NCBI GenBank assembly: GCA_003971905.1
Contig: RSEE01000027.1
Coordinates: 62,001 to 126,000, forward strand
DNA length: 64,000 nt
Source of the DNA: Moniliella sp. 'wahieum'
Lineage: Eukaryota; Basidiomycota; Moniliellomycetes; Moniliellales; Moniliellaceae
Direction of reading: 5' to 3'
Part shown: positions 37,071 to 48,200 of the stretch, in pieces
Position numbering within the stretch: position 1 is the first letter of the stretch
How the letters are laid out: every line of letters begins with the position of its first letter
Translations under genes and position numbers: made by a program
Notes under the pieces: generated by a model
The model's database searches: none
The model's input: the letters and a program-made list of their open reading frames with translations, nothing else
What the model was told of the DNA's origin: nothing

Positions 37071-38160
37071 GGTGCACAGGCCAAGTGGAAGGTGGTCGAC
37101 CGTCTACGACGACCCGCCTGGTCCAGCGCCGACGCAGCAGCAAAATCGCAAGCGGACCAGGCGGGGCCAAGGCGCCGCACTGTGGCAGGAATTAATAATC
37201 GGACACTGCCTCGAGCCGAGGCCACCCGCTGGCCCCATTCCCCCGCTCGGCCGCCCTGGCCTCCTGCCCGACGCAGGTCGGCGCAAACGCACGGGCCGAA
37301 CCAGCCGAGCCTGACCCGCTGGATTGTGCCAACGCTAACGGCCTTCCGACGATTACGTGATCAGTGTCTGCCAACCAGGGTTGCTAAAGTTTCAGGTCGA
37401 TGCAGCCAGTACCCAGGGGCCGAAGAAAGGCATGGTTGGCACTTGGGCCGCTCAACCTAACGTTCGACGTTACCGACTAGCATCCCAATGGAGTACCACC
37501 ACACGCACGGCGATCTTCCCATCGTTGGGGCTTGGAGCCTGAAGTTCGACTGGTCACTTGAAAGGGGGGAGTCCCCACGTTCCAGTGTGCGGGGGGCACA
37601 AGATCCATACGACCTGCCTAACCTATAAATACCACGGGAACAACACGTCGTACCGAGCAGCTCCGCATGTGCCAAAAGGACGCGGTTACTACTACAGCAC
37701 GCCACCCAGGTGTCCATACCAACTGTCAAACTGTCATGTCAGTGTTCAACATGAGAAATCGTACGCACGCGCGGCCGGGCGCCTTCCGCGGGCCAATAGA
37801 GAACTCTGGTACGGGTCGGACGGAGAGGGAAACGAGAAGAGAACGTATAGACAAGTGCAGTCAACTACAAGAACAGCGGCAACGGTAGCTACTTGGCAGA
37901 CGACAGGCTCCACACCACCAATGCAGCACAGCCAGGCAAAACAAATAAGAGAGGGGGGGGAACGAAAAGGTATCGAAGTCGGGGTCATCAAGGAGAGGAA
38001 GGGGAGCTGCCCATGCGGCTCATTGTATCACAAGTGAGCCCTACCAGGGCACAGGGTCTGAAGCAGTCCGGGGAACAAGGGGGAGAGAAGGGAGCAGGAA
38101 GACAAGGGTCAAAAGAGGAGAGAAGAAATGAAATGAAACGAGCGAGAGCGAGATCCGGTG
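37071..38160. other. spacer SDH4-RAX2
   Basis: SDH4 promoter (minus strand) and 3' side of the RAX2-like gene. Open frames up to about 190 codons at 37893-38474 overlap the RAX2 tail antisense and lack motifs. No gene supported. Confidence 0.4.
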
Positions 38161-41100
38161 TCAAAGAAGATACCCAGAAGGTACGACGCCCGTCTGGCCA
38201 GCATTGTTTTGGGCCAACCACCAGTCAGGGTCGCTGGATTGCAGCACGCGAACCTCTTGACCAGCAACTAATGGAAGCTCGGCCGGACTCGACGGCGCAT
38301 AGTCGTACCGGGCATGTGCCACAAACTCTTCGTCTTCTCTGGTCCCCGCGGCATCCTGCAAGGCAGACTGGATGCTGGGCCCCGTGTCCGATTCGGCGTC
38401 CGACTCGTCCAACGGGAAGCGAGCTCCAAAGGAGCCAAAGCCGGGACCGACTCGAGGCGCAGAACTGTCGGTAGAGTAGACAGGTCCACTGCTGTACTCT
38501 CGCCCGACGCATTGTGGCCCGACTGCCCGTGTCGCGTGGCCGTGGCTCGTCGCCACTCGTCGTGCCCGTCGTGGTGGAATCGCGCCCGGCGGGCTGGAGC
38601 AAGGTGCGGACGCCCACGGGCGCAAGGGGCGCGGCACCACTGTCGGTCGAAACCAAGTACCCCGTCTCTCCACTTGTCGACGTTTGGTGGCCGGGTTCGC
38701 GCCGACCGCCGGGGGACAGAACCGCGGGTGGCATACCCCGAGGTCGAGTAGCGGCCCGGGTCCATAGACGCAGATGCAGACCCGCTCCCCCGCCCAGTTC
38801 CCGAGTTGGACGTTTCCACCCCTGTGCCTGTCCCAGTGCCCGTCCCGGTAGCATAGCCCGAGCTGGTATTGTATCCCGACCCGTACCCAGTCTCGGTGCC
38901 GTCAGAAATGTGTCCGCCCTGGACGGCAAAGCTTTGACGCCAGGCGTCGGCGGCGGACGACTCGGAACTTCGATAGCCGTGGGTGGGGTGGTCTGGGTCG
39001 TCTGCAACGATCCGGATCGGCAGAGCGCCCACGATGCTCTGCTGGGAATGAGAGCTGTCTTGGTGAGCCGAGTGGTTACTGACGTCATGCTCCGGTCCCA
39101 ACAGCGATGTCGCCGATGCTTGGGCCGAATGGGAATGCGAGCCGGAGTGATCCTCGGGGGTCGATCCCGACGTGTTGGGTGGGTCGTACACCTCGGGCAT
39201 CCCGTGCCAGCTCTTGATGTGGGCGCCCTTGCCCCGAGCACGGTCTCAGCCTCGTTCTTCTCGTACCCGCTGTGTACGGGCGCCGCGCCAATAAAGAAGA
39301 CTTGCTCATCGGCCGCTGGCTGAAGAGCTGTCGGTCGTCGTGCCGCATCGGATTGCGACGAGCGACGATTAGGAAGCAAACGCGCTGAAATGCCCGACCT
39401 CGTTGACGAAGGGGTCACATTCCGAGGTGACCGACGAGACAGCATCCGAGCCGGGCCAGCCGGGGTAAGCGCCAGAACTCGCTCGGTAGCTGCTTCAAGC
39501 GTGTTGAGCAGTGCATTTGCGTCCGACTTGGGGACATTGGAGGAGTTTGCCTCCGCGCCGCACGGTTGGCTGCCGAGTTGCCAATGACGGCGAATGGACT
39601 GGGTTTATTGGCCAACCGACGACGGAGAATGAGCGCCAAGAGAAGGGCAAGAATGATGAGGATCAAGACGATGCCAAGACCAATAAAGATGCTGATGCAA
39701 ATCACGATGCCGACAGACAAATGGTGGGCATTGGCAAAGCGCAACGCATGGGTAGCACCATACGCCAATGCCCGCAGGCCCGCATTGTCCGTAGACCCAG
39801 CAGCAGCGACCGTCTTGAGCCAGGGTGTCCATCCGTTGGCGCCGTCATACAACAAAGCGCCTAGTAACCCGTAGGCTGCCGTTTGTAGCGAACCGCTGAC
39901 GAGCAACACACGGTCCCGCTCCAGCGCCCCGTTCATCCCATTCCGGCTTTTGGATAGAGGCAGCACAGTGAGTTGAGAAATGCGGGTACCACCCCCAGCT
40001 GTGCGCTTTGGTTGCCTGCGCCTCCATCCAAGAGAGAGAAGCCCGTGCCAGTCCAGATTGCCAAGTACGGGTTCTCACTCGAACCAGGAGCAGAGTCTGT
40101 TGAACCTGAGCTGGCGTCGCCGGCAACCAAGATACGGGATGGACTGTAGTCGTCCACAGCCAGAGCGGCAGCAGGGCCAGGAGCTTGGTTGGCACTTGAT
40201 CCGATCGAGCCGTAGGCTGTCCAGGAAGAGTTACCAAAATGCCACCCTGCCAGAGCGGCATGGACCCCTCCGACTTCGAGCGAACCAGCGACAACCAGAG
40301 TATTGGCCTTGTTCTACAAGGGGAGATGGAGAAGAAGTAGTTAGTCGACATATGCTCGGGGCAAATAGAAACAACACGTACCTCAGAAAAGCCCACATCT
40401 GTCACATTGCCCGTTAGACCCGGCGCTTGGGACCAGCGGTGTTGATTGGTATCCAAAAGGCAGATCCCATTGCATGGCAGACTCCCAGCGGTATCAAACT
40501 GCCCAGCAACGACGAGGGTGGTAGTGCTTGGACGAAGCACCACACGACGCACCACCACTTCCATTTCACTGGCAGTCAAGGGAGCAATGTTGGTCTCCCA
40601 TGAGTTGGAGGAAAGGTTGTACATGTTGATCCCGCCCTCATACCCAACGTAGACCGAGTCATTGACGACCCCGAGAGAGTGGACCGTGCCCAGCGTACCC
40701 GAGGGGAATGGGGCAACGCCCACCAACGTCCCGCTTCGGACATCTCCTTCCCCTCCGAATCGGACCCTGAACCAGAGGATGAGGAAGAGCCACCGTCCGA
40801 ACTGGACATGGGATACTTTGCCAAATTAGTAGCGTTGCCCGAAGCAAACTGGCCACCGATGAGCATCCAATCGCCGTGAGGGCCCTTCCAAAAGGCAGCA
40901 GTATGCATGTCGCTTGTAGGCACCAAAGGTGCCATATTTGTCGGTGAGGCACGAGGTGCTAATTCGGACCCAGATGTGTGTCCACGCCGTTGCCTGCCAA
41001 GTGGGACCGTCGATCTGAACCCTTGAGAGAGGCAGTCCAGCGAGCGAGAACGGTGGCATAGTCGGATTTGGGAGGTCGGGTCTCTTTCTTGGCATCCCCT

Positions 41101-43614
41101 GACGGAGACGGGGGGATAGCATCGAGAGTGTAGTTAAGCGGGCGAAGGGCAGGGAAAACTTGGTTCGAAGGTACGGACCCCAGCGATACGGCACCAGGCG
41201 CTGCCTGAGAAGCAAGGGCGGTGATAGAGCCGGCAAGAGGTCGCGTTGGGCAACCCTTGTGGTGTAGCGGACTTCGCGGACAGAGCAGCTTGAAGAGATC
41301 CAGCGACCAGCGCGTGTTCGTCCTCCCATGCATTGGTCGTCAGGTTCCAGATTGCGTAGCTGCCCGTAGTTTGTCCAAAGGCACCGCCAGTGGAGGTCAA
41401 GGGGAAGCGGCCCAAAAACAATATGCAGTCGGAACCCAGGTTTTGAATCGCAGACACAGGTCCAGGAAGCCCACCAGCAAGCGTGTCCCACGTTGCGTTA
41501 CCAACGTCAAAACGAGCAGCATGCAGAAGTTGCGTCTTGCCATCGGCGGTGGCACTAAAGTTCCCGCCAACGAAGACCCCCGAGGAAGTGGTCAGCAAGG
41601 CTGATACAGCCCCGTTCATCATCCTCCCCCCGGCAACACCATGGCCTCGTACCGCGACGTGACGGCAGATTCCGTTGCATTAACAGGGGGCACCATGACG
41701 ATCAAGTTAGAAAAGGGAGTGCTGGTCGAGGTGGCGTTGGAGTGGTGGTTCCATTGAACGACCCGCCGACCAAGACTTGGTTGCCGGCAATCGCGTACGC
41801 CGCTACATAGGATGGAGCCGTCAGCGCCAACGCCCCCATCCCAGCGGAAGCAGCGTCAAGGACTCCCGTTGTGACGTTGGTCACAATGGTAGTGTTGGGC
41901 AGAGGGGCATAGATGTCCGCCTCGAGCAGACCAAACCCACGCACGCTGGCAGGAGGCAAAGCTGAACTGTTGCGCAACACCGCATCCACCCGATTGACTG
42001 CGGCTGTCACCTGGCTTCCCTGCGCGGGAGCATCAACGGTGAGTGTCACGCTCGGTTTCCAGCTCTGGGTTCCCGCCGCAACAGGGCCATCATACAACTG
42101 AACCGTCTCCGCTTCAGATCCGGGTGCAGGAATGGCAGCCGTCCCAGCGGGGAGAGAAGAATTGAACTCAATGCTGGCCGACATGGAGCCCGCCGCGCCA
42201 CAGGTTCCGGTATCGTTGCATCCGGGGATCGTAGCATACAGGGTATAGTTGCCTTCAACCTGGACGTCGAGATGGAAAGTAAGGGAACCCTGAGATGTGG
42301 CGGAGCGCGCGAGACTCAGATAGCCCTCGGACGTATTCGCTCCGCTGGAGTAGGCACGATGGCTCCAACCACCGGTAGCGGTTACGAAAGCCGCGAAGGA
42401 CTCGGCTCCAGTCTGGTTGGAGCGGCATTGGGCTCGGTTGAAACCTCGGTTGGCGTGAGCTGATGCGCCTGGACCCAGAAGTTGAACCAGGTGCAGGCCG
42501 GGCCCAGCGCCGATCCAGGAATCGACGCTGATGGTAAAGGAGGAGATGTCGACTGTGCCTGTAGGCGACGACTCGGCGTCGGCCAGAATAAAGTCCTGGT
42601 AGGGAATGGACGGAATCTGGGATATGGGGCAGGTGGTGGTACAAGTCGCATTCAACCGGTTGAAGTGTCAGCATAGATCAAGGTGACGGGATTGTCGGAC
42701 GAGGAGGTGGTCAGAGAAAAGTTGCCGGACCACGGCCATTGGCAAACGTGTTGCCCAAGCGAAGGGCACGCGCAGGTGCGGTACGCAGCAAGTCCACAGT
42801 CAGGGACCCGCGCGTGCCATCGGGCCAAAGGAATGTCCCACCGCTGGCGCCATCGTTGGCTTGGGGACAGAGCAAATCAGAAGGGTCGCCGCTGCCCACT
42901 GCGCTGGCCTGAATGCTGCACCGGCGAGGGAGACGGGACGCAGGGCCGAAGTGAGGGGACTGGCACTGCGATTGCCTCCGGCTCCAGGGGAAGAGAGCTG
43001 GACGCTGAAGCCGCCAGCGAGTTGGGTTGTAGCAGGAGATTGACCAGGGCCCAATGCGAAGACGGGGCCATCCAAGGCGGGGTACGGTTGGGCCCCCAGG
43101 TAAAAAGGTGGTATTCCAAATGGAAACGGAGCCACCAAAATCACCGGCAGCGACTATCGTCTGGTGAGTAGTGTCGCAATAGAGGCATGAACCGGCCCAG
43201 ACAGGCCCTGGCCAAGGGGGTACCATGTGCCATTATTGCCATCAAGCGGCTGCCAACGGGCAATGTTACCAGCGGGGACCCCCGCCAGGGAGGAGAAATT
43301 ACCGGCGGCGTAGAGTGCTGCGGGCTGCTGGGGCTGTTGGGGCATTTCGCAAAGCGCGTTGATGGAACCGCCAGGGTCGGTAGCGGCCAAGGGGAAGACG
43401 GTGCCATTGGGGGCGCGCGCCAGAAGGGAGGCGTGAGCTGGCTGAGACTGGGAATTAGGCGTCCATAGCTCCAGCCCAGCAAAGGCACCCACCAGAGCGG
43501 CGCTGCCGAGCTGGTCAAAGTCGAGGGAAGCGCGCTGGAGGCGGCGAGGGCGGCGGCAGGTGCAGGTAGCGCGGCGAGGGCGAGGAGGACCGACGCGGCC
43601 GCAGCACCAGCCAT
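38161..43614 (-). CDS. RAX2: Rax2-like cell-polarity membrane protein with C-terminal SH3 domain
   Basis: Probable type I plasma-membrane polarity marker. The start at 43614 gives MAGAAAASVLLALAALPAPA, a signal peptide. The long ectodomain has repeating Rax2/kelch-like blades: LDFDQLGSAALVGAFAGLEL, ALYAAGNFSSLAGVPAGNIA, TIVAAGDFGGSVSIWN, NQVLVGGSFNGT, SGVFVGGNFSATADGKTQLL, LMIGGQFASGNATNLAKYP, TTLVVAGQFDTAGSLPCNGI and VLLVSGSLQTAAYGLLGALL. One transmembrane helix follows (SVGIVICISIFIGLGIVLIL..., about 39640-39730). The cytoplasmic tail is Ser/Gly/Thr-rich with a GT repeat (about 38820-38860), then a C-terminal SH3 domain VAHARYDYAPSSPAELPLVA, GQEVRVLQ, DPDWWLAQN, GQTGVVPSGYLL-stop. Intron 40314-40381 (GTACGT, CGACTAAC branch, TGTAG end). 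About 1,790 residues. At least ten frame changes. The SH3 end is not in yeast Rax2. Confidence 0.88.
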
Positions 43615-43809
43615 GGCCGCGGGGACGCGTGTAGGAAAGAAAGGGGGCTGAGAGGCGGGCGCGTCGGCTGGAGCGCGCAGGGAGGCGGTGGGGGGAGGAA
43701 GAGGAGCGGGTGGGAGAAGAGCAGCAGGGGTGGAGCGCGGCGGACTCATTCAGACATGCTGCCGGACGGCCGGCAGAAGAGGCAAAGGAAGGTGAGGTGG
43801 TGGTGGAGG

Positions 43810-43905
43810 CGGACGGGGATGGGATGGGATGGGGATGGGATGGGGATGGGATGGGGATGGGTGGGATGAGATGGGGATGGGGTGGGGATGGGATGGCCGG
43901 GGGCG
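43810..43905 (+). repeat. GGGATGG-type G-rich tandem repeat
   Basis: About a dozen imperfect GGGATGG / GGGGATG units in tandem on the + strand, 200-290 bp upstream of the RAX2 start codon. Many runs of three to four G separated by two to three bases make it a strong G-quadruplex candidate by pattern; the C-rich strand is the RAX2 coding-sense strand. Confidence 0.8.
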
Positions 43906-44459
43906 GAAGGGGCGGAGGCAGGTGATGGCGAAGGTGATGGCGATGGCCGAGCGAGCTGGGCGCCAGCAGGCAAGGATGGGGAGGCACTAGGCCCTGGACC
44001 GAGGACGCTGGGCCCTGGGCAGCAGAGGCAGCGCAGTGCCTGGGGCGTGCAGGCTATGGGTACTCCTGCGGCCAATCGCCGCTGAAAACACTCGACGGCT
44101 GGGCAGGCCAGAGACGTTTCTGCAGCTCTGCCAGCCGCCGCTGGCTGCCACTGCGCCACGGCACCACCCGTGCGCTAGCTGGGCCCCCGCTCGCTGCGGC
44201 ACACTGGCCCCACGCCTCCCATGGCCCTCACGCATCGATCCGCTCTCAGCCGCTCGGCGGCTGTCAAGATGTCAACGCTGCCAGGTGGCGCCCACCCACC
44301 CTCCCAGGCGCTGACCGGCACAGGGGCACTCCCTCGACAGCTGGCCGCCGCGCCGATCCTCACCCAGGCTGCGTCGGTGTCGAGCTCTGTTGTGTTTGCG
44401 TGCCGCCCAGGGGGCACTCTCTGCCGCGCCTGGCCCCACCCTGGCCCTGCACCCATTCT

Positions 44460-44805
44460 AGCTGATGCATGATGCATGAGGCAGGTCGGATGGCCCATGT
44501 CACGTGCCGCATGCCACATGCCACATACCCCAGGTGCCAATGATGTCATCGACTGTCCGCATGCCAGGATGAAATCGCCATCATGCATCCAGCACCATGC
44601 ATGACGCATGCAGGCCACGTCAAATTTCAAATGTCACTAGTCACTAGCGCTGGCACGCGTCACGCGTCAGCGTCACAAGCACTGGCGCGGGCCGAAAGTC
44701 AACATTGTCAACCTCAAATAAGCGCAGCCCTGGCAAAATGTTGAACGTTCAATACCCAATGTCAATGTTCAATGTTCAATGTTTAGTGTTCAATGTTCAA
44801 CCACC
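44460..44805. repeat. ATGCAT / ACGCGT / TTCAATG repeat cluster
   Basis: TGATGCATGATGCATGAGG at 44463-44481; CATGC/CACATG words at 44500-44530; CATGCATGACGCATGCAGG near 44595-44615; CACTAGTCACTAG and CACGCGTCACGCGTC near 44635-44668; then tandem TTCAATG / GTTCAA units, with AACGTT, over 44740-44805. Located in the UBR1 upstream region. Confidence 0.7.
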
Positions 44806-45210
44806 AACGTTCCTCAAATTCGTCGCAGCCGCCAAGAACGGCTTACGGCAGGGCACGTGATGTGGCCCAAACGCACACGCCATCCCCGGCGGCGGCCTGC
44901 GCTGGCTGGTGGCGGCGGGGTGGGGAGAGGCGGAGAGGAGGCCTCAAGGGCAGCGTCGTGGGCGGTGGCGGTGGCGGTGACGCGGCGAGAGTGGGTGGCC
45001 GAGGCGGGCCAGCGCACCAAGGGCAGCCACGCTCCACGACAGCCCAGGACGGCCATCCCAGCTCCGACGGCGCATTCAGTGGGACGCAGCTTGAACGTTC
45101 AAGCCCAACGTTCAGTTCAGCGCAACGCAACGCCCCATCGCGTCATCCATCCCCCACACCCACCACCACCTCCGCCGCCGCCCCGTCCATGCCCTTCCCG
45201 CCCGGCCAGT

Positions 45211-48200
45211 ATGGCGTCGGGGGCCCCCAGGCACGCCGCCCTGCCCATGCACCCCGTGGCCAACCAGCGGCCGGGCGCCATCCCAAACGGCCACGCCCGC
45301 CCCCCAAGCGTCCCCGCCTTCGTCCGCCGCTTCCTCCCCACCCATCCGCTCGCCTGGCCGCCCTTGCCTACGGCCGCTCCCCCAGCGACTTCGCTTCCCT
45401 CCGACCTCAAGCAGGCGCTCTGGCGCGACCTTCTTACCCAAATAACCCACGTCCTCCCCGATGCTACGCCATCCGCCTCCTCCTCCCGCCGCCCACCGAA
45501 GCCGCGGCGGACGACAATGTCACCTCCGTCGACCAGCTGCTCCGCCTGCTTCACCAATCCTCCTACTCGCTTCACGACACCCAGCGTGCATATTTTTCCC
45601 GCCACGGCATCAACCCCGCCCAGGCCCAGGCCCGCCACAAGGGCAAGACGCGCGCCGCCCCCGCCTCCACTGCTTCCAGCGCTTCCGCCCCTACCCTGGA
45701 TCCCAGCTCTGAAGTCCTGCCAGGCCCCATACCTTCGCTGTGGCCGCATCATCCGCAAGGGTGAAGCCTTTTACCGTTGTCGGTACGTGCACATTCTGCC
45801 TCTCACCCCCCCCCCCCTGTTAATTTAGCCTCTCTGCTAACGTGGCATTCTTCATCAGGGACTGCGCCCATGACGAAACATGTGTTCAATGCCCACCTTG
45901 CTTTGATGCATCCATCACAAGGGTCACGATGTATTTTTACGATCGCGGCCGACAGTGGTGCTTGCTGCGACTGTGGAGACCACGAGGCATGGAACCGAAC
46001 GTTAGGATGTCCGAGGCACGATCCCTCCCAGGTACCTGTGCTTCCGGCAGCTCTTCTGTGCGGGACGATGTAATGGAGGCCGAGGACAGCGGCTCAGCTT
46101 CTTCCGATGCCGACCTGTCGACGTGCTGAACGGCATCCACCCTGGCGTGCTTGATGCCTTGCAGGAGCACATCCGTCTTTGCCTCGACATGATCCTCGAC
46201 ACACTTGAGCATGCTCCAGACCGGGTTGGCATTCCGGTCTCTTCCGATGCGCCTAGTTTGATCGAACGTTCTCCCAGTGTGGATCCCTACGACCTGTGCC
46301 TTGCTGTCTTTCTGCTCCCCCCCTAACCGGCTTGCTGGCCGGAGCATACTGACTCCTGACCGACCCTCCGACTCGGCTTTTCCGACCATGAGCAATGGGT
46401 TGGACTATTACGATGCCCCCGAGGACCCCCTTGCCAGCTCACCTGGCGACACTGCAACCGAGGACGACCCATGGACGAAAGCGAGGATGGCGCCGCTGCC
46501 CCTTCCTCTTCGATCACAGCCCGCCCTCGCAACAAGTTGATGTTGGGGCTCTTTGGTCCGTCCCGTTGGAGCCGGTCATCGACCATGGACGATGTACAGT
46601 ATGCACCAGACGCTACCCCTCCTCCAGGTCCGGGGATGGAGGATCTTTGCCCTCGTGGGATCCACGTGGCCTCGCGCGTGTTCGCACTCTCCGCCGCGCC
46701 AAAGCCGCCTTTGGTGCAGAGGAAGAGTCCCGAGATCACTTCGAACAACGCCATTACACTCTTCTAGTCTGGAATGACGAGTTTCATGACTACCCTGCCG
46801 TCATGAGCATCCTGTCGACGTGACGGGAATGAGCACTGCTGGCCAAGGCCACGGCCGCGTCGACGAGATGGATCAACTGGGCCGGGTCATACTCTCCATC
46901 TCGACGGATGTACGAGACATGCTCATGGCAGCTCTGCAGATCTCTGCGGTAAACCTGGCCGTTTCCATTCGCCCCCTACGACGTTTTTGCGGAGGATGTG
47001 GCCGCTCAGCTGTGGTCCCATTTGATCGACCTGGCCTCGTCGTTCTTGTTTTTGACAGAAGGAGACCCATCTTTTGCTTCGGCCAACGCATTGCGGATCA
47101 TTTTAACCGACCAACTCGTTCAGCCGTGGGAACATATGTATCCCATTACGCACGATCGCATGTCGACTCAATTTTTTGACCCAAGCGACTTGCGCAAACT
47201 TGATGGCCTCCTGATCCTCGAATCCAAGCTACCCAAGAAGCCCGGATGGACTTCAAGTCACTTTTACTTGTTTGTCTCCGGACACGAAAGACACGAAAGG
47301 AACTCGGTATGTCACCCTCCCCAGGAGTTGCAGTTAGCATGTGGTACTAATCTCGTATGTGGACAGCACTTCGTTTCTCGGCCATGTACGCCAGCATGGT
47401 TGAAACGTTTATACTTCGTGAACGCGAGGAGGACCATTCGATCACCTCTTTGGCCGTCCAATTTTTCCCCATCCCATCCATTGCTACGATGCTCGTCCAG
47501 TCCCATGGATTTCTGGAACGCGTGTTGGACATTTTAAGAGCGCTACCACCAGCAGAGCCAGAATGCATGGTCTGGGTCTCTATCTGCCTCCCCCTCTTTC
47601 AGACGAGGCTGACCCAAGAAACCCCTTGTTCCGGGAACAACGGTGCTACTCGCTCTACTATGTTCTGCGCAACCTCCTCGCTGCCCCGGTCCAAGAGCTG
47701 CTGGTCACCAATCCAGTCCATCTCGATTCCCTCTTGAGGTTCTTCGCCCTCTTCACGGGCATCTCTCCGGACGTGCGTAGAACCGGGGAGCACTTGGAGT
47801 TCGAGTCGGAACTGTGGGTGCCGGTGTTCCACGTGAGCTCTCACTTGGGTAGAACGGCCAAGCTAATTGGCGAAGCGTTTGGCCGTGCGACCTCGTCGCA
47901 GCTCCTTGAGGCGGTCATGTCGGTTCTGGACGCCATTGCTGAGATTGGGACGCCATTCCGAGAAGAACCAAGCCGTCCTACCCCCCTCTTGCCTGGCACA
48001 TTGTCGACTTGGGCGGGTCAGAGTTCCAGGTTGTCCAGTATGATGTGGCGAGCCAACCGGTTTTTCCACCACCCCATGCACTGGATCCTGGCCGAGCTGT
48101 TGCATCATGACCGGCTTTTTGTCTTATGACGCCCTGCAACCGCTTGTCTCGGACGAAACGCGCGCCGCGCTCTTCATGGCAGGTCAGGAGAAACGATCGC

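Larger units (their letters stand above)
43615..45210. promoter_or_regulatory. divergent promoter region, RAX2 / UBR1
   Basis: About 1.6 kb between divergent starts at 43614 (-) and 45211 (+). It holds a G-rich GGGATGG repeat at about 43810-43905 and palindromic-word arrays at 44460-44800 (separate entries). Pyrimidine-rich sequence near 45130-45205 probably forms the UBR1 leader. No gene supported. Confidence 0.5.
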
